Below, one piece after another: positions 1 to 10,885 of a stretch of DNA of 64,000 nt. Within the stretch, counting starts at the first letter, position 1, and every line of letters begins with the position of its first letter. Position numbers and translations under genes: made by a program. Source of the stretch: Trema orientale (lineage: Eukaryota; Streptophyta; Magnoliopsida; Rosales; Cannabaceae); assembly GCA_002914845.1 (NCBI GenBank), contig JXTC01000029.1, forward strand, positions 1,318,624-1,382,623. The letters are read 5' to 3'. The notes below the pieces were generated by a model. It searched no databases, was not told the origin of the DNA, and was given only the letters and a program-made list of their open reading frames with translations.

Positions 1-389
1 AGAGTAGAGTAATCTCCTGTATTTAATTAAGGATATTACCCGATTCTATGTATGTCAAATTGTATACCTACTCGTTTATGTAATTGGGAAACCTGAAGCC
101 ACCTTCACCTATATAAGGGGGACTCGGTCTCATTATTTGGGGACACGATATCTGACTACTACTTCACTATACACTCTGTAATTCTCTATGCTCTCACCTT
201 GAGGCTTAGAGAAACTCTTGTAATTCTCCAGAAAATAGTAAAGAACAGTGGACGTAGGCTCATCTTTTTTGGGGCTGAACCACTATAAAATTCGTGTCTC
301 CTTGATTATTATGCTTGATCAACCCTTTTCACACACAAGCCACATCTCGTAATTTACTATATTCATTGTTGACAAAACCTCCGTCAACA
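1..389 (+). mobile_element. LTR fragment (3' part) of a plant LTR retrotransposon, cut by the window start
   Basis: A TATA box (TATATAAG, 110-117) is followed by a pyrimidine-rich leader and then the segment around 250-300. That segment has the layout 'GTGGACGTAGGC ... GAACCAC' and 'TTCGTGTCTCCTTG', which is seen in the R/U5 part of many plant Ty3-type LTRs. The likely 3' end is the CA at 389. No primer-binding site or coding remnant follows, so this is probably a solo or truncated LTR. The 5' end and its target duplication lie outside the window. Confidence 0.55.
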
Positions 390-2120
390 CACTGTAATAT
401 AATTTATATGATAGTTTAAATAAATTTGTGGTTACGTTTTCAACTTTTTATTTCATAGACTATACTTTTATAACTAGTATGTGATTTTTTTTTTAAATAA
501 TTTATCTAGAAATAACTAAATGCTAAATTTCAATCAATCAAATTTGGCAAACTTAAAATCTAAGTTGTCAAGCTCAAATCTAAAGTGGTAAAGCCTATTA
601 CTCAAAACGTGAAAATTGAGTCGCATCGCAAATATATGCGTATTGGTTCGGTTTTTCCTAGTTGTTTTAAACTGCATGTTTTGAGAATAGTCATAAACTA
701 ATCGTTATACAGTGCTCTGCGTGACTTGATATTAATAATACATACATTTAGTCTAATTTATAGTTAGATTCAATGTATTACAGCATTAACGAATGTATTT
801 ATCTCTATAATTATTTTGATGAGACGAATGTAACACAATTTTTTAACTCAATGAACTAAATTTAGTATAAAGAATCATTAATATTAAATTAAATATAATA
901 TTATATAAAATATTTAAAAATGTATTTATCTTTATATTTATTTTGATGAGTCGAATGTAGTACAACTATTTGTTCGATGAACAAAATTTATTATAGGATA
1001 TCATTAGTATTAAATTAAATACAATACTATATAATATATATATATATATTACAACTAATCATAGTATGAAAAAATAATAATAGGACCAATCATATCATGA
1101 AAAAATAAGAGTTAAATTAAGAATTTTCTAAAAATTTTAAAAATAGAATACTGATCAAAGAAACTATCATGCACATTTTTCTTACTTTCTCTCTGCGTCA
1201 GGTTTTATATATATATATATAGATTGTAATGTAGTTTGGCACATTAAATGAGAGTGAAACCAGCTAAATCGTCCAGAAAACACTCCTAAATGAGATGATT
1301 CAATATGTCCCTCTTATAGGCTTCTCATTCCACATAGATGCCTTCATCCTAGGATTTATGAAACCCAATAACATAACATAGTGCAATAATTAGCTCAACA
1401 TAGTGCAATAATTAGCTCAATGGGCTAACTAATACAATATTAGCCTCTTGCATAATTTTATATAGTTCATCTTTTTATGGCCCAATGCAAAATTGAGTTA
1501 GTAGTACTAATTTAGTACAAAATAACTTTTTTAGTAGTCTTTTTCAAATTGACATTTTTAATAGTATTACAAATTGTGTGTAGACCACACAGTTTGCGAC
1601 TATAAAATTACGACTTTTCCAGGACTAATCAATAATCATAAATTATGTGATCCTCCATCACACAAGGTCACAAAATATTAAAATACTATTTTGCTCAAAA
1701 AAAAATACTACTAGAAAAATTATTTTTTAAAATACTCTTAAAAATGTCATTTTAGTCCATAAATGAATTCGTACAGATCTATATCAATTTCCGTGCAAAT
1801 TTTTCTACGATTACAATAGTCCATAAATAATATTCCAACATATAGACATATAGATTAGATAACTAAATGAATTCGTACAGAACCTATGCACAAATAAGCT
1901 GTTGAGATGTGACTGTAACAACAAAATTATACTATCACAAGCTATCTCATATTATAATGACAGTGGATATATAGCTAACAAAATGATTTGGTTATGTAGC
2001 CTTTCTTATTAATACACTTACAACCACATTCAAAGGACAAAATTGACTGAATTTTGTGTTCATGTACCTACCAAAATTGGATATATAGTCAATGATTTGT
2101 GTTAAATTGTTAATGCGCAG
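390..2120. other. AT-rich intergenic DNA
   Basis: I see no coding sequence. It holds a 127-bp tandem duplication (793-1046), a 22-bp direct duplication around 1375-1418 (ACATAGTGCAATAATTAGCT twice) and short TA runs (about 1033-1048 and 1206-1220). Confidence 0.6.
793..1046. repeat. 127-bp imperfect tandem duplication
   Basis: Two head-to-tail units (793-919 and 920-1046) share ATGTATTTATCT, TTATTTTGATGAG and ATTAAATTAAATA at a constant 127-base offset. They have diverged by many substitutions, so the duplication is old. It is AT-rich and non-coding. Confidence 0.7.
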
Positions 2121-2348
2121 GAGGATTGCAATGAATGGAATCCCATGCGTAGAGCCTTTGGTGCAGTTTGAGACATGGCATACCCACCAAGTGGCTAAGT
2201 GGCTCAGTATACGTTGAAGTTCCAAGCTACAGGCAGCTCAGGGTACACTTATTGGGTTCAGTCAACCAGTGCCATCTCTAAAGATTGCAAGGCTTGGACT
2301 GCTTATGACTCCTCCGGTTTGCAGACGTATGGTGCTGTTTGTCTTTAA
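2121..2348 (+). pseudogene. Expansin-like (EXLB-type) terminal exon, decayed
   Basis: One frame runs from an acceptor-like GCAG (2117-2120) to a TAA at 2346-2348. It reads EDCNEWNPMRRAFGAV, stop, DMAYPPSG, stop, then TLKFQATGSSGYTYWVQS and KAWTAYDSSGLQ. This order matches the terminal part of expansin-like proteins: a W-x-x-MRR-x-x-GAVWDM-x-PPSG block, then an FQVTGSxG / WVQ / WKAGVxYD series. The tryptophan of GAVWDM is now TGA, and a second in-frame TAA follows PPSG. No upstream exons are seen nearby. Expansins loosen cell walls; this copy cannot make one. The family call rests on motif recall only. Confidence 0.5.
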
Positions 2349-2842
2349 TGCTCGCACAATAAATAATGGGATTTTGTACTTTGAAACATTGGAGATACAT
2401 GATGAATAAAACTTTGGTACCATTTTGGATCTTTTGATTGCTACTAGCTTTTAATAAAGAAATTGATCAGTGAGATAGAACCAAATACCTATTCTGAGTC
2501 AGCAACCAAAAACTAAGCAAGTTGGAATGGAATACAAACATTATTGTCATTAACTTAATACGACTATCGTTCATTTTTATACTAGGCAAATCATGTGTGC
2601 GTCACATATATGTCATTCTCTTAATTTTATAGAAGTGTATTTACACCTAATAAAACCATATTATTTCCAAGTTATACAGGGTATCAAATTTTATTTTATT
2701 TTATATTTAATTTTGAAATTCTCTTAAACAAGATGTTGAGAAAATCTCTCGCTTTCATTTTACTTTTTTTTTAAACACATAAACAAAAAATAAAAATAAA
2801 AATAAAAATGACAGCAAACAAGCAATTGTTAGAGAAATGGGA
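2349..2842. other. Non-coding DNA
   Basis: AT-rich sequence between the expansin-like remnant and the SINE. I see nothing that can be supported as a gene or element. Confidence 0.5.
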
Positions 2843-2858
2843 GCTCTCTTTTGAACTT

Positions 2859-3050
2859 TTTTTTTTCAAAAAAAAAAAAGTGGAGCTTAATTAATGACTC
2901 CCACTTATTACAAATTAAAAGAAAATGCCTACTACTACCCAACCCCATTACTGATAATAAATTTTCACGCCTACTCCCGATGTGACTCGACCTAGGACCG
3001 AGATCCCAAGTAGTGGTGCTCTTACCACTTAAGCCAACCTACTTCGTCGC
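2859..3050 (-). mobile_element. tRNA-derived SINE with target-site duplication
   Basis: On the minus strand the element starts at 3050. It has an A-box-like TGGCTTAAGTGG (plus-strand 3025-3036) and a B-box-like GGTCGAGTCAC (2982-2992), spaced as in a tRNA promoter, and ends in an A-rich tail (T run at 2857-2866 on the plus strand). It is flanked by a 16-bp direct repeat, GCTCTCTTTTGAACTT (2843-2858) and GCTCTCTTTCGAACTT (3051-3066), with one mismatch. That is the signature of LINE-machinery retroposition. Length is about 190 bp. Confidence 0.75.
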
Positions 3051-3066
3051 GCTCTCTTTCGAACTT

Positions 3067-4830
3067 AATTATATGTTTATCAGCAACATTATAGAAGAGG
3101 TTTTTGTTAGTCTCACATGATTAGAGGAATTAGAAAATACAACTCAACTCACCTGACTTGGTGATTTTCTAAATTATAAAATTACTTGTCTGGCATTACT
3201 AATTTTTGGAATTAACACTCTCTCCCCTAGTTTAGTAATTGAGCTATTTTAATTCTTGTTCCTATATTTCTGGACGTTGGTAATAAATTGACTCTATCAG
3301 TTCATACTTCTAGATTTCTAAAGGGTGATCAAACACTACAAAGAGAATTATATTACATTCAAAGTTCCAACTCCTAGTAGGGAGCTTAGGTAAATTATAA
3401 TGAATGCTTGTTATTCTTCCCCCTCCCGCGCGCCCGCCAAACCCACCACCACCCCCCCTCTCTCTTCAGAACATCTCACTCCAATGTATTTCCGGTCCAA
3501 GTCTTTCTTTCTGTCACAAGTTTGAAGACTGTTTCTGTCTTGAAGAAGAAATCAGTCGTGATTTGTATGTCATACCGGATAATTGCACTTATGGTACAAA
3601 ATTAGAACTAAATAATCAAAGGATGACACCAAAAATACTATATTGGGCAAGTTTGGTATTGTTGTATTGTACTGCAATTGTACTATAATTCCATTGTAAG
3701 TATGCTGTGAGCAAAAAGTAACTGTCAGAAAAAAAGTTCAAGAGTTTGGTATATCTAATGTGCAAAATTATTGTGTCATTTAAAAGCAACATATAAGTAT
3801 TTTGGTAAACTATAGATTGTGTGTGCTGTAAAATGATATTTTAGCAAATTTGTCAACAGAATCAGCTTTGAAAAACAACAAGTTTCCTACGTGATCAAAA
3901 ATATTAACTTACTAAACACTTTTCCATCCCCGTTTTTCTCGGTATCTAGAATCAATCCAAATAGGACCTATGTATTATGGTTAAATATTGCTTTATATTT
4001 TGTTTTCAAAATCCAAAAATACTTCCTTTTTTTCTAAAAAGAAAGGGGGAAATTTTCTGTTCTCTCATTTTTTCGGTCAAACTAGTAATTTGAAAGGTCA
4101 TGATACTCTTTAAAGTTTACTCTTATTCCCCTATCTTTGTAGCCATACAGATGTTAAAAAGACAATATTTAAATTCAAAATGGAATCCGATTTAAAACTT
4201 AAGAATTTTTTCATGATTCTGAAGGGAAATAAACTAGACAAAAACTACTAAATATTCAAACAAGAAATAATAATTAGTTTTGAACATCAATAAATAAAAG
4301 GCATTATTGCATTTTCAGGAAAAGAATAAATAAATAGCAACTAGTTTTGACCAAAAATTGCGAGAGAGATCATTTTTTCCTCTTTTTAAAGAAGAGAATA
4401 ATTTTTGGACTTCTCTGAGAACTGAGGGTGTGAAGTGGTATGGTATTTAAGCATAAAAAGAGTGCTTCTGGTATTATCCTGAAATGAAAATCTCATATAA
4501 TGTTCTAAAGAATGTAAACCAACATCATATCAAATATGATTAAAAGAAATAAAATATCATTTGATAGAATCTTGTGAAAATTCAAACAAAAAAAATTAAG
4601 TATTGCCATTTTGATTATATCATTATGATAGGATCTAGTGAAAATCATATATTCTAGAATGTATCGTATTCTCAACTTCCTAGACAATATAAACTAATAA
4701 TAAAATGGACCTTTATACTTCTTTTCCACTATGCAATCAACAGTAAATACGTATAAACAAAACCCACTTTAAAATCCATCACATAAAAGATGTTCCTCAA
4801 GTAAAGAAACAAGTCTTATCCGTGAACCAA
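3067..4830. other. AT-rich intergenic DNA downstream of SUVH
   Basis: I see no gene. A C-rich tract (about 3417-3465) and a copy of a dispersed repeat (3649-3930) lie here. The right end holds the presumed polyadenylation region of the minus-strand SUVH gene. Confidence 0.5.
3649..3930. repeat. Dispersed repeat, copy 1 (second copy at 47338-47575)
   Basis: Shares with 47338-47575 the ordered blocks TTTGGTATTGTTGT, GTGAGCAAAAA, TTAAAAGCAA, TAAACTATA and CTGTAAAATGATATTTTA. The ends (GTTTGGTA on the left, TTACTAAACAC on the right) look like weak inverted termini, as in some hAT-type MITEs, but I cannot fix the boundaries. Confidence 0.55.
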
Positions 4831-5234
4831 ATTCAAATTAAAAGGGGGGAAAATTTGTGAACGGAAAAACCAATCTTTGTGAAACCTATAATCCACAAAG
4901 AACGCCTATTTCTTCTTCTTCCTGTGTGTAAAAGCATCATTCCAAATGTAGAAGGAAAGCTAAAGCAAGGAAAAACAAACCAACAACAATGGCAGCACAT
5001 ACACATGACAAATAGCAGAGAAAGAGAGAGAACAAACAAATTGACTATTACTGTTTTCATTCTTCTGTTTGAAGGGTTTGCTCCTACATGCTACCAACAA
5101 AGGCATATACAACATTCACAAAAGATTCATGGTCTAACACAAAATGTATAAGTAACTTCATGTCAAAATTCCTACACCTAGGAGCGAGATGTCACCTTTT
5201 CCCAACTAACCCAAAACTTGCCAGCTATTTCTCC

Positions 5235-8200
5235 TCAATACAATCTACCAGTACAATCAGGAGAACCACAAAAGCAACTTTTCTTCTTAATGTTTCCATT
5301 TGAATCACGAACCTCATCTAATGAGTAATTGTAATGATAAGTCAACTCTTGCAAGGGAGGAACGTTCTCCGCAGCAAACAGCATTATGTGGGGAATTCTC
5401 TTGTCCTCATGATCATACAGGACGTTTTGTGCGTAAAGATTTGGGGTACAACTATGGTTGACAAATCTCCCTATATTGCCGTACTCTGCTGCATCAATGG
5501 TAAAACCACCGTCCTCAACAACTCCACAAGAAGTTGAATGTACGTCAGGCATGAGAGTTGAAAGTCCATTCCACAGTGAATTGTCGTTGTAGTTATTCCC
5601 AATATCAAAGAGATACTCGTCGTTACCGGTTCTTTCTTCAGCTTCTTTCTCCTTTAAGAGCTCTCCTATGTATTCACATATGAAACTTCCTGAAGGAATG
5701 AAGTTCAGGGATCTCACCCCCCATCCCCTCAGGTTGGTTTTGAAAATTTCAAGCTGAAATTTGATACCGTGTTGACTCACTCTATTATAACAAGAAGGAG
5801 GGCACTTGCAAGAAGGACCGCACTCATAAACAAGAGACTTTGCTTGGACAATAGCCCCATTAAAGTTAAATGGGATTTCGCCTCCATTCTTGACAGCACA
5901 AGCGCATTTCTCAGAATCTGAGCATCCAGAAATACAGTTACAGCCCTTAGGAGGAGTTTGGCGGTACCAATCAGGATAAATCAGGCTCGTTACATATTTA
6001 AAAGGTGGAGGTTTCTCATCATTTATGGTATTCACAGCACATACTGGAATTTTCTCCTTCCCTCCCGAAATATCATCTGCACAGACACCCTCTCGTACTT
6101 TAAATTTTTTACTCTTCTTCACTTCTTTCCAAGCAAGTTCCGGTTGACCAGGAATTCTCTCAAGCTGAAACTTGAAAACCAGCTTACCATGTGGCCCCAG
6201 CTCCTGCCACAATTTTACCACCAAATAGAGCCCATCATATACATAAGTCCTCGATCTCCCATCCGATGACTCACTTCCACGGATCACCCTCACAGGATTC
6301 TTTTCATGCATACTATTCTTCAAAGCAAGATTTCCCCGTTCAAGCTTCTGATCTTCAGGTTCTTTATCTGAATTCATTACATTTCCTCCTTGGCCAGTGT
6401 AAACCAAGACATCTGAATTATCTAAATCATCAGAATAGCCCCCAGATGCAACGATACTTGTTGCAAGGATCTTTGAACCATGCTTCACATAATCTATTCC
6501 ACCTTGAATTTGCCGATGGAGACCAATCATATTAAGCTCCACCCTGTACTGAAACTCGTCACCAACTTCAACACCGGAGACAGCTCCCAAAATTTGTTTG
6601 CCTGTGTTTACATATTTGTTTTTGTCTTTGAGAATCTTTGCAGCTTGATAATCAACCCTCTTGTGACCCTGTTTTTCTTGCTTTGACTTAGCTTCCTCTT
6701 CTTGCAAAAGCTTCCTAAAAACAGCTTGGAACAGACGCAAGGTCTCCCTTACTTTATTTCGGGTAATACTTGCATCATGATTACCACTTGAGGTGCCATG
6801 ATAAAGTGGAGGAACATCAACATGAACAGCACGTAATATTGGAGCCACATGAAGATCACATTCTTTACGCTTACGAGAATTTTCCTTATCCCAAATAACC
6901 AGCTGACCTGCGCCTTGACAAGCAGCCTCTGAAGAAATATTCTTTAGAGACTTTCGTTTTAAGTCACTTCCATCAACGTTTTTCCTGGCAGCACTCTTAG
7001 TCTTAGGTATTTCTACCCGACTTATGTAATCAAGTTTCTTCCCTTTACTTCCACTCATACCAGCAGCTGGTTCAGACATAAAAGCACTCTTTCCCTGCCT
7101 CCAAGGGCATTGGGATGTAGCCATCAAAGCTTGCACCATCACCCTATCTGATGCAACCCCCAAACTGTAAAGATCTGCTGCTTGCAACTGGTTCTCAGAT
7201 GCAACTGAAAGCATTTCGTTTGCACTTTTGTCCTCAGAGTAAACAACAATTTCCTGACACAAATTTTCTTCGGAACCTTCAACATTACCATCATCTTTTC
7301 TGACTGTCTCAAATTCATGGTCCCACCAGTACAACTTGTCCTCAAAAGGAGATTCGCTGTAGATTCCTCTTTCTTCCTGTTCCCCCATCCTCTCATATGA
7401 TTTTACAGGTTCACCCTTTTTCCTCTTTTCTTCTATAGAACTCTTCGTTTGATCCGGTCTAACCTCATACCCTGAGCCCTTCAAAGCAACATTCACTATC
7501 TCTGTCAAGGATTTCTCATCCGTTTCTGGTCCGGACTCCTCTTGATCAAAACTTTTGTTCTTCACAGGTTCTAGAATATCCAGAGAATCTTTAGGTTGAA
7601 CTGTGTCCCTGTTTACTTTAGAACCTTTCATTTCCAATTCACTGTTAAACAAATCTCCATCTTGAGCATCCCCTACTGTACCTACAGTTTGCTTCACTGT
7701 CTCCGCTGACTCTCTGTCATTCATTCCGGGTACAGACTTCTCTTGACCAGAATTTATGTTTTCCAGCGTAGCAAGCACTTCCAAAGGCTCTTTCTTACTA
7801 AGAGGAGGAGCATTTATTCCACAGAATGGAGGGAAGTCTCGGATGGCTGAAACTCTCCTCCGAGGAGGATACTTCCTAGCCACAATCTTCTTCAAGCCAT
7901 TGCCATTAGAGACAGAACAGGGCCCATTCGGTGGTAAAGGAAAATTATCATCCAAACGAACAGGACCCAACTCTTCCTTCGGAGTAGCAACACCCACCTC
8001 ATGCAAATCTTTTGCCAAATCGGGACGTCCATTCTTTAGGCCATCACTGCTTCCTTCGTTGCAGTTTGAATTTGGAAGAGTATCAATACAAGCCGTGTCT
8101 GTTTTTTCAGTTGGCAACAGAAAGTTACCATCCAATAGAACAGGACCCATCTCTTCCTTCGGAGTAGCCCCATCAACCTTAAGCAAATCATTCGCCAAAT

Positions 8201-8639
8201 CAGAAGTTCCATGATTTACATTCAGAAGAGTATCGGTACGGGCTTTATCATTTGTTTCAGCTGGTAACAGAAGGTCATCATCCAAAAGAACAGGGCTGAT
8301 CTCTTCCATCGAAGTAGCAACACCAACCTGATCCAAACCCTTTACCAAATCGGAAGCTCCATCCTTTATGCCATCACTGTTTCCTTCCTTACAATTTGAA
8401 CTCTGAAGATTTGTACAAGCTGCATTTATTTCTTCAGTTGGTCTCGAGCTAACCTGTTGGGCAAACCTTCCACACCCTGGTGGAAAATCACGAACAGCAG
8501 AAACTTTACGCTTCTTATATTTAGCTGCACTAGCAACGAAAGAGCATTCTCCGTTTTCCATTGTAACCTCTCCCAATCTGTGATTGGATTGACTGCCATT
8601 AACCACCGAGATTGTTCTCAATGATTCTAAGGGCAGCAT
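5235..8639 (-). CDS. SUVH6: Histone H3-K9 methyltransferase, SUVH5/6 type (SRA-SET protein)
   Basis: An uninterrupted 1134-residue reading frame. Order of parts: a low-complexity N-terminus with two RDFPPxCG motifs (residues 50-57 and 267-274) flanking a threefold repeat (about 66-242); an SRA/YDG domain (about 675-830; GVEVGDEF, YTGQGG, YDGLY); a cysteine-rich pre-SET (about 898-955); a SET domain (about 956-1105) with RGWGVRS, FICEYIGE and the cofactor-site NHSCTPN (1061-1067); and a post-SET CFCGSPDCTGRLY at the C-terminus. Proteins of this family bind methylated DNA through SRA and mono/dimethylate H3K9 in nuclear heterochromatin, reinforcing non-CG methylation and transposon silencing. 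It is longer than my recollection of Arabidopsis SUVH5/6 (about 790), mainly through the N-terminus. The lack of coding introns is usual for the family. SUVH5 versus SUVH6 cannot be settled here. Confidence 0.96.
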   Translation of the reverse strand: MLPLESLRTISVVNGSQSNHRLGEVTMENGECSFVASAAKYKKRKVSAVRDFPPGCGRFAQQVSSRPTEEINAACTNLQSSNCKEGNSDGIKDGASDLVKGLDQVGVATSMEEISPVLLDDDLLLPAETNDKARTDTLLNVNHGTSDLANDLLKVDGATPKEEMGPVLLDGNFLLPTEKTDTACIDTLPNSNCNEGSSDGLKNGRPDLAKDLHEVGVATPKEELGPVRLDDNFPLPPNGPCSVSNGNGLKKIVARKYPPRRRVSAIRDFPPFCGINAPPLSKKEPLEVLATLENINSGQEKSVPGMNDRESAETVKQTVGTVGDAQDGDLFNSELEMKGSKVNRDTVQPKDSLDILEPVKNKSFDQEESGPETDEKSLTEIVNVALKGSGYEVRPDQTKSSIEEKRKKGEPVKSYERMGEQEERGIYSESPFEDKLYWWDHEFETVRKDDGNVEGSEENLCQEIVVYSEDKSANEMLSVASENQLQAADLYSLGVASDRVMVQALMATSQCPWRQGKSAFMSEPAAGMSGSKGKKLDYISRVEIPKTKSAARKNVDGSDLKRKSLKNISSEAACQGAGQLVIWDKENSRKRKECDLHVAPILRAVHVDVPPLYHGTSSGNHDASITRNKVRETLRLFQAVFRKLLQEEEAKSKQEKQGHKRVDYQAAKILKDKNKYVNTGKQILGAVSGVEVGDEFQYRVELNMIGLHRQIQGGIDYVKHGSKILATSIVASGGYSDDLDNSDVLVYTGQGGNVMNSDKEPEDQKLERGNLALKNSMHEKNPVRVIRGSESSDGRSRTYVYDGLYLVVKLWQELGPHGKLVFKFQLERIPGQPELAWKEVKKSKKFKVREGVCADDISGGKEKIPVCAVNTINDEKPPPFKYVTSLIYPDWYRQTPPKGCNCISGCSDSEKCACAVKNGGEIPFNFNGAIVQAKSLVYECGPSCKCPPSCYNRVSQHGIKFQLEIFKTNLRGWGVRSLNFIPSGSFICEYIGELLKEKEAEERTGNDEYLFDIGNNYNDNSLWNGLSTLMPDVHSTSCGVVEDGGFTIDAAEYGNIGRFVNHSCTPNLYAQNVLYDHEDKRIPHIMLFAAENVPPLQELTYHYNYSLDEVRDSNGNIKKKSCFCGSPDCTGRLY
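7920..8445 (-). repeat. Threefold coding repeat in the SUVH N-terminus
   Basis: Residues about 66-140, 141-190 and 191-242 of SUVH repeat a roughly 60-residue unit: SNC(K/N)EG..SDG, then SDL..L..VGVATP(K)EE..PV.LDD..LLP, then a D-T-L linker. The second unit lacks about 10 residues at its start. The DNA shows the same repeats, so this is an in-frame tandem expansion inside a disordered region. Confidence 0.85.
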
Positions 8640-9540
8640 TGTCTCCAGACCCCCAAAACTCCCAACTCAGAAATTTCTGCTCAGGAACCCTAAATAAACA
8701 GGTGTAGCCAGTTCAAACATAGTCAGCATCATGGGTCAAGAAAAATAAAATCAAAAATTATATCCTATTATCTACAAGAGTTTTCAATCACAACATACCC
8801 AAAAGCATAATTGCTACAATTCAGAAAATACTCAAATCTAAATTAGAATAAATAAAATATACACAAACCCACCACTCTTTACAGATGAAACATATATATA
8901 AACGCTTAAAATCAAAATTTTATAATATTTAGGTTTAACGTGTTCGAAATAATCATGAGGTTCTAAAGAGAAAATTACATTCAGAAAAAATAAATTAAAA
9001 TAAAATCGTCCACCCATATAATTAAACCAAAAAAAAACCCCAGAAACCCTTCATGAACAATTAATCGTAAGAGCCAATCACGAAAACATACATAATTCTT
9101 ACTGTAAATTCACCATAAAAAAAAAAAAGAATCCAACCTAAATTAACAAATCAAAAGGCGATAATGCTTAAATTACGCAATAAATTATACGCAAATTTCC
9201 CAAATAAATAAATAAACAAATAAATAACGAAAGGAATAAACGATTCGAACCAAACAGTTTCAGATTACATGAAATGAAAACACGATTAAGTCGAAAAATA
9301 CATAAAACGAAGTGATAATCCTCATAGAGCCGAACCTGGATTTTCGCAAGGGTACGGGGATGGTAAATAGAGGGAGAAACGGAGGTCAAAATGGGGATTA
9401 TGAGCGAAAGAAAGAGTTGAGTGAGATGAGAGAAAACCATAATCGCCTTATTCACTCACTCACTCACTCGCTCTGACTCACCTCAAAAGGGAAAGAAGTG
9501 AAGTGAGACAGACCCTCTGGCCCTTGTAGAAGACGTGTAG
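8640..9540 (-). other. SUVH 5' leader with a probable leader intron
   Basis: On the minus strand a donor CAG|GTTCGG lies at 9336/9335. A plausible acceptor, TTTATTTAG|GGTTCC, lies near 8690-8700, giving a leader intron of about 640 bp just upstream of the start codon at 8639. The first leader exon would lie above 9336, in a segment rich in GAGT repeats (about 9450-9480). No coding sequence is seen. The splice sites are read by eye. Confidence 0.5.
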
Positions 9541-9684
9541 CGAGAAAGATGGGGAGGAGGAAAGCCAGAGAGCCGTTTTTGTTTCGAGCCAAAAGAGATC
9601 ATGGAACAAGGACAAAACGATGCCGTTTTCGTGTGACCATACGGTAGCAAAAAAAAAAAGCAATAAACAAATAAATAAATTTTA

Positions 9685-10048
9685 GGAATAACTATAAAAA
9701 AAATACCGTGAAGTTTGGGTATTCTACAATTTAAATCCTGAAGTTTAGATACTACAAAATAATACAATGAGATTAAGAATTTCTGAGAATTAATGCCTTG
9801 GACAGATTTTTTGACTAATTTTAGGAACGAAAAAATAATATCCTCCATTAAAACTAGATTAATCCATATTATTCATCTTAGTTTTGAGGATATTATTATA
9901 TTTTATCAGTTAAAATTATTCAAAAAGTCAATCCATGGTATAAATTTTCAAAAATTCTTAATCTTAGGGTATTATTTTGTAAAGTCCGAACTTCAGGATT
10001 TAAATTACAGAATACTCAAATCTTAAGGTATTCTTTTGCAATTATCCC
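9685..10048. mobile_element. Long-TIR MITE, family A copy 1, with a perfect 9-bp target duplication
   Basis: The ends are inverted repeats over about 110 bp. The left arm starts GGAATAACTATAAAA; the reverse complement of the right end starts GGGATAATTGCAAAA. Both continue through ATTTAAATCCTGAAGTT and ACAAAATAATA. The direct repeat TAAATTTTA flanks both sides (9676-9684 and 10049-10057). A 9-bp duplication and long TIRs fit a non-autonomous Mutator-like element. A relative lies at 37903-38271. Confidence 0.8.
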
Positions 10049-10057
10049 TAAATTTTA

Positions 10058-10590
10058 TTACATATATTCCATGATAGCAAATCAACATTTCACCATTTCT
10101 ATTATCTCTTTTTTTTTTTTCTCCTGTATAAAAGGACTAAAATATCCTCAATGATTTTTATTCTTTTTTTGATAACATTATAACAGGGGTTTGTGGCACT
10201 AAAGGTCCATGAATTCCTTGTATAGTGACTATTTGGTCCATAAACTAAATAAATATCCAAAAAGGTCCCTAAACTGAATTAACCAATTAGTGACTATAAT
10301 ATCTTCTTTGGTTAAAAGTGAGGACTTTCATAAAGAAATAGGAGGCATTCTTAAATTTTAAAAACTTACATGCACATTGAAAGAAGAGAATTTTGATTTA
10401 ACTGCACATTATAGATCTTTTCTTATGTCTAACTTTTAACAATTGGTAGTGAGCCAAGCCGTGGTAGTGAGCCTGTTGGGCCGACATGACCCGGTCAATG
10501 GCCTATTTTTTATTTATTTTTTAAGTTTTTGTCATTTTTATAATTATTATTTAAAAATAATATTTTTCTAAAATAGTTCACCTGATTTTG
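10058..10590. other. Non-coding DNA with a hAT-like end
   Basis: Holds a fragment with 'aaaggtcc' and 'tttggtcc' phrases (about 10190-10310), resembling an old palindromic MITE. It also holds a GC-rich stretch from about 10450 (GTTGGGCCGACATGACCCGG) that looks like the outer part of a plant Ac-type hAT end. No gene is seen. Confidence 0.4.
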
Positions 10591-10833
10591 GCCCAGCCCG
10601 ATATTTATACCGCGGGCTACATGGCTGAGTTGGCCTCTTTTTTGCATTTTTTCCCACTAGCCCGAATTTCTTATTCGGACCGAGCTGTCCATATTTACAC
10701 TTCTAATCATAAGATGACAAGCTCCGTCAACTTTCTTCGAGCCATAAATGACGATAATGCCACAAACGAGGATGAATGCGTATTTGTGGGCAAATCTTCT
10801 ATTAAACCTTCTCTTTTTTTTTTGAATTCAGAG
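10591..10833. repeat. Segmental duplicate, copy A
   Basis: About 240 bp that recurs at 12561-12806. Shared blocks include TTGGCCTCTTTTTTGCATTT, CACTAGCCCGAATTTCTTAT, GCTCCGTCAACTT and CGAGCCATAAATGACGA, ending at TTTGAATTCAGAG. Its first half looks like the GC-rich end of a hAT element (TTTACACTTCTA). Confidence 0.85.
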
Positions 10834-10885
10834 CAAGAAAAAAAAATTATATTAATTGGAAAGGAGAAATAGTACATGAGATGTA

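Noticed and set aside
3404..3688. Proline-rich plus-strand frame
   Set aside because: It starts in a simple C-rich tract and continues into a dispersed repeat.
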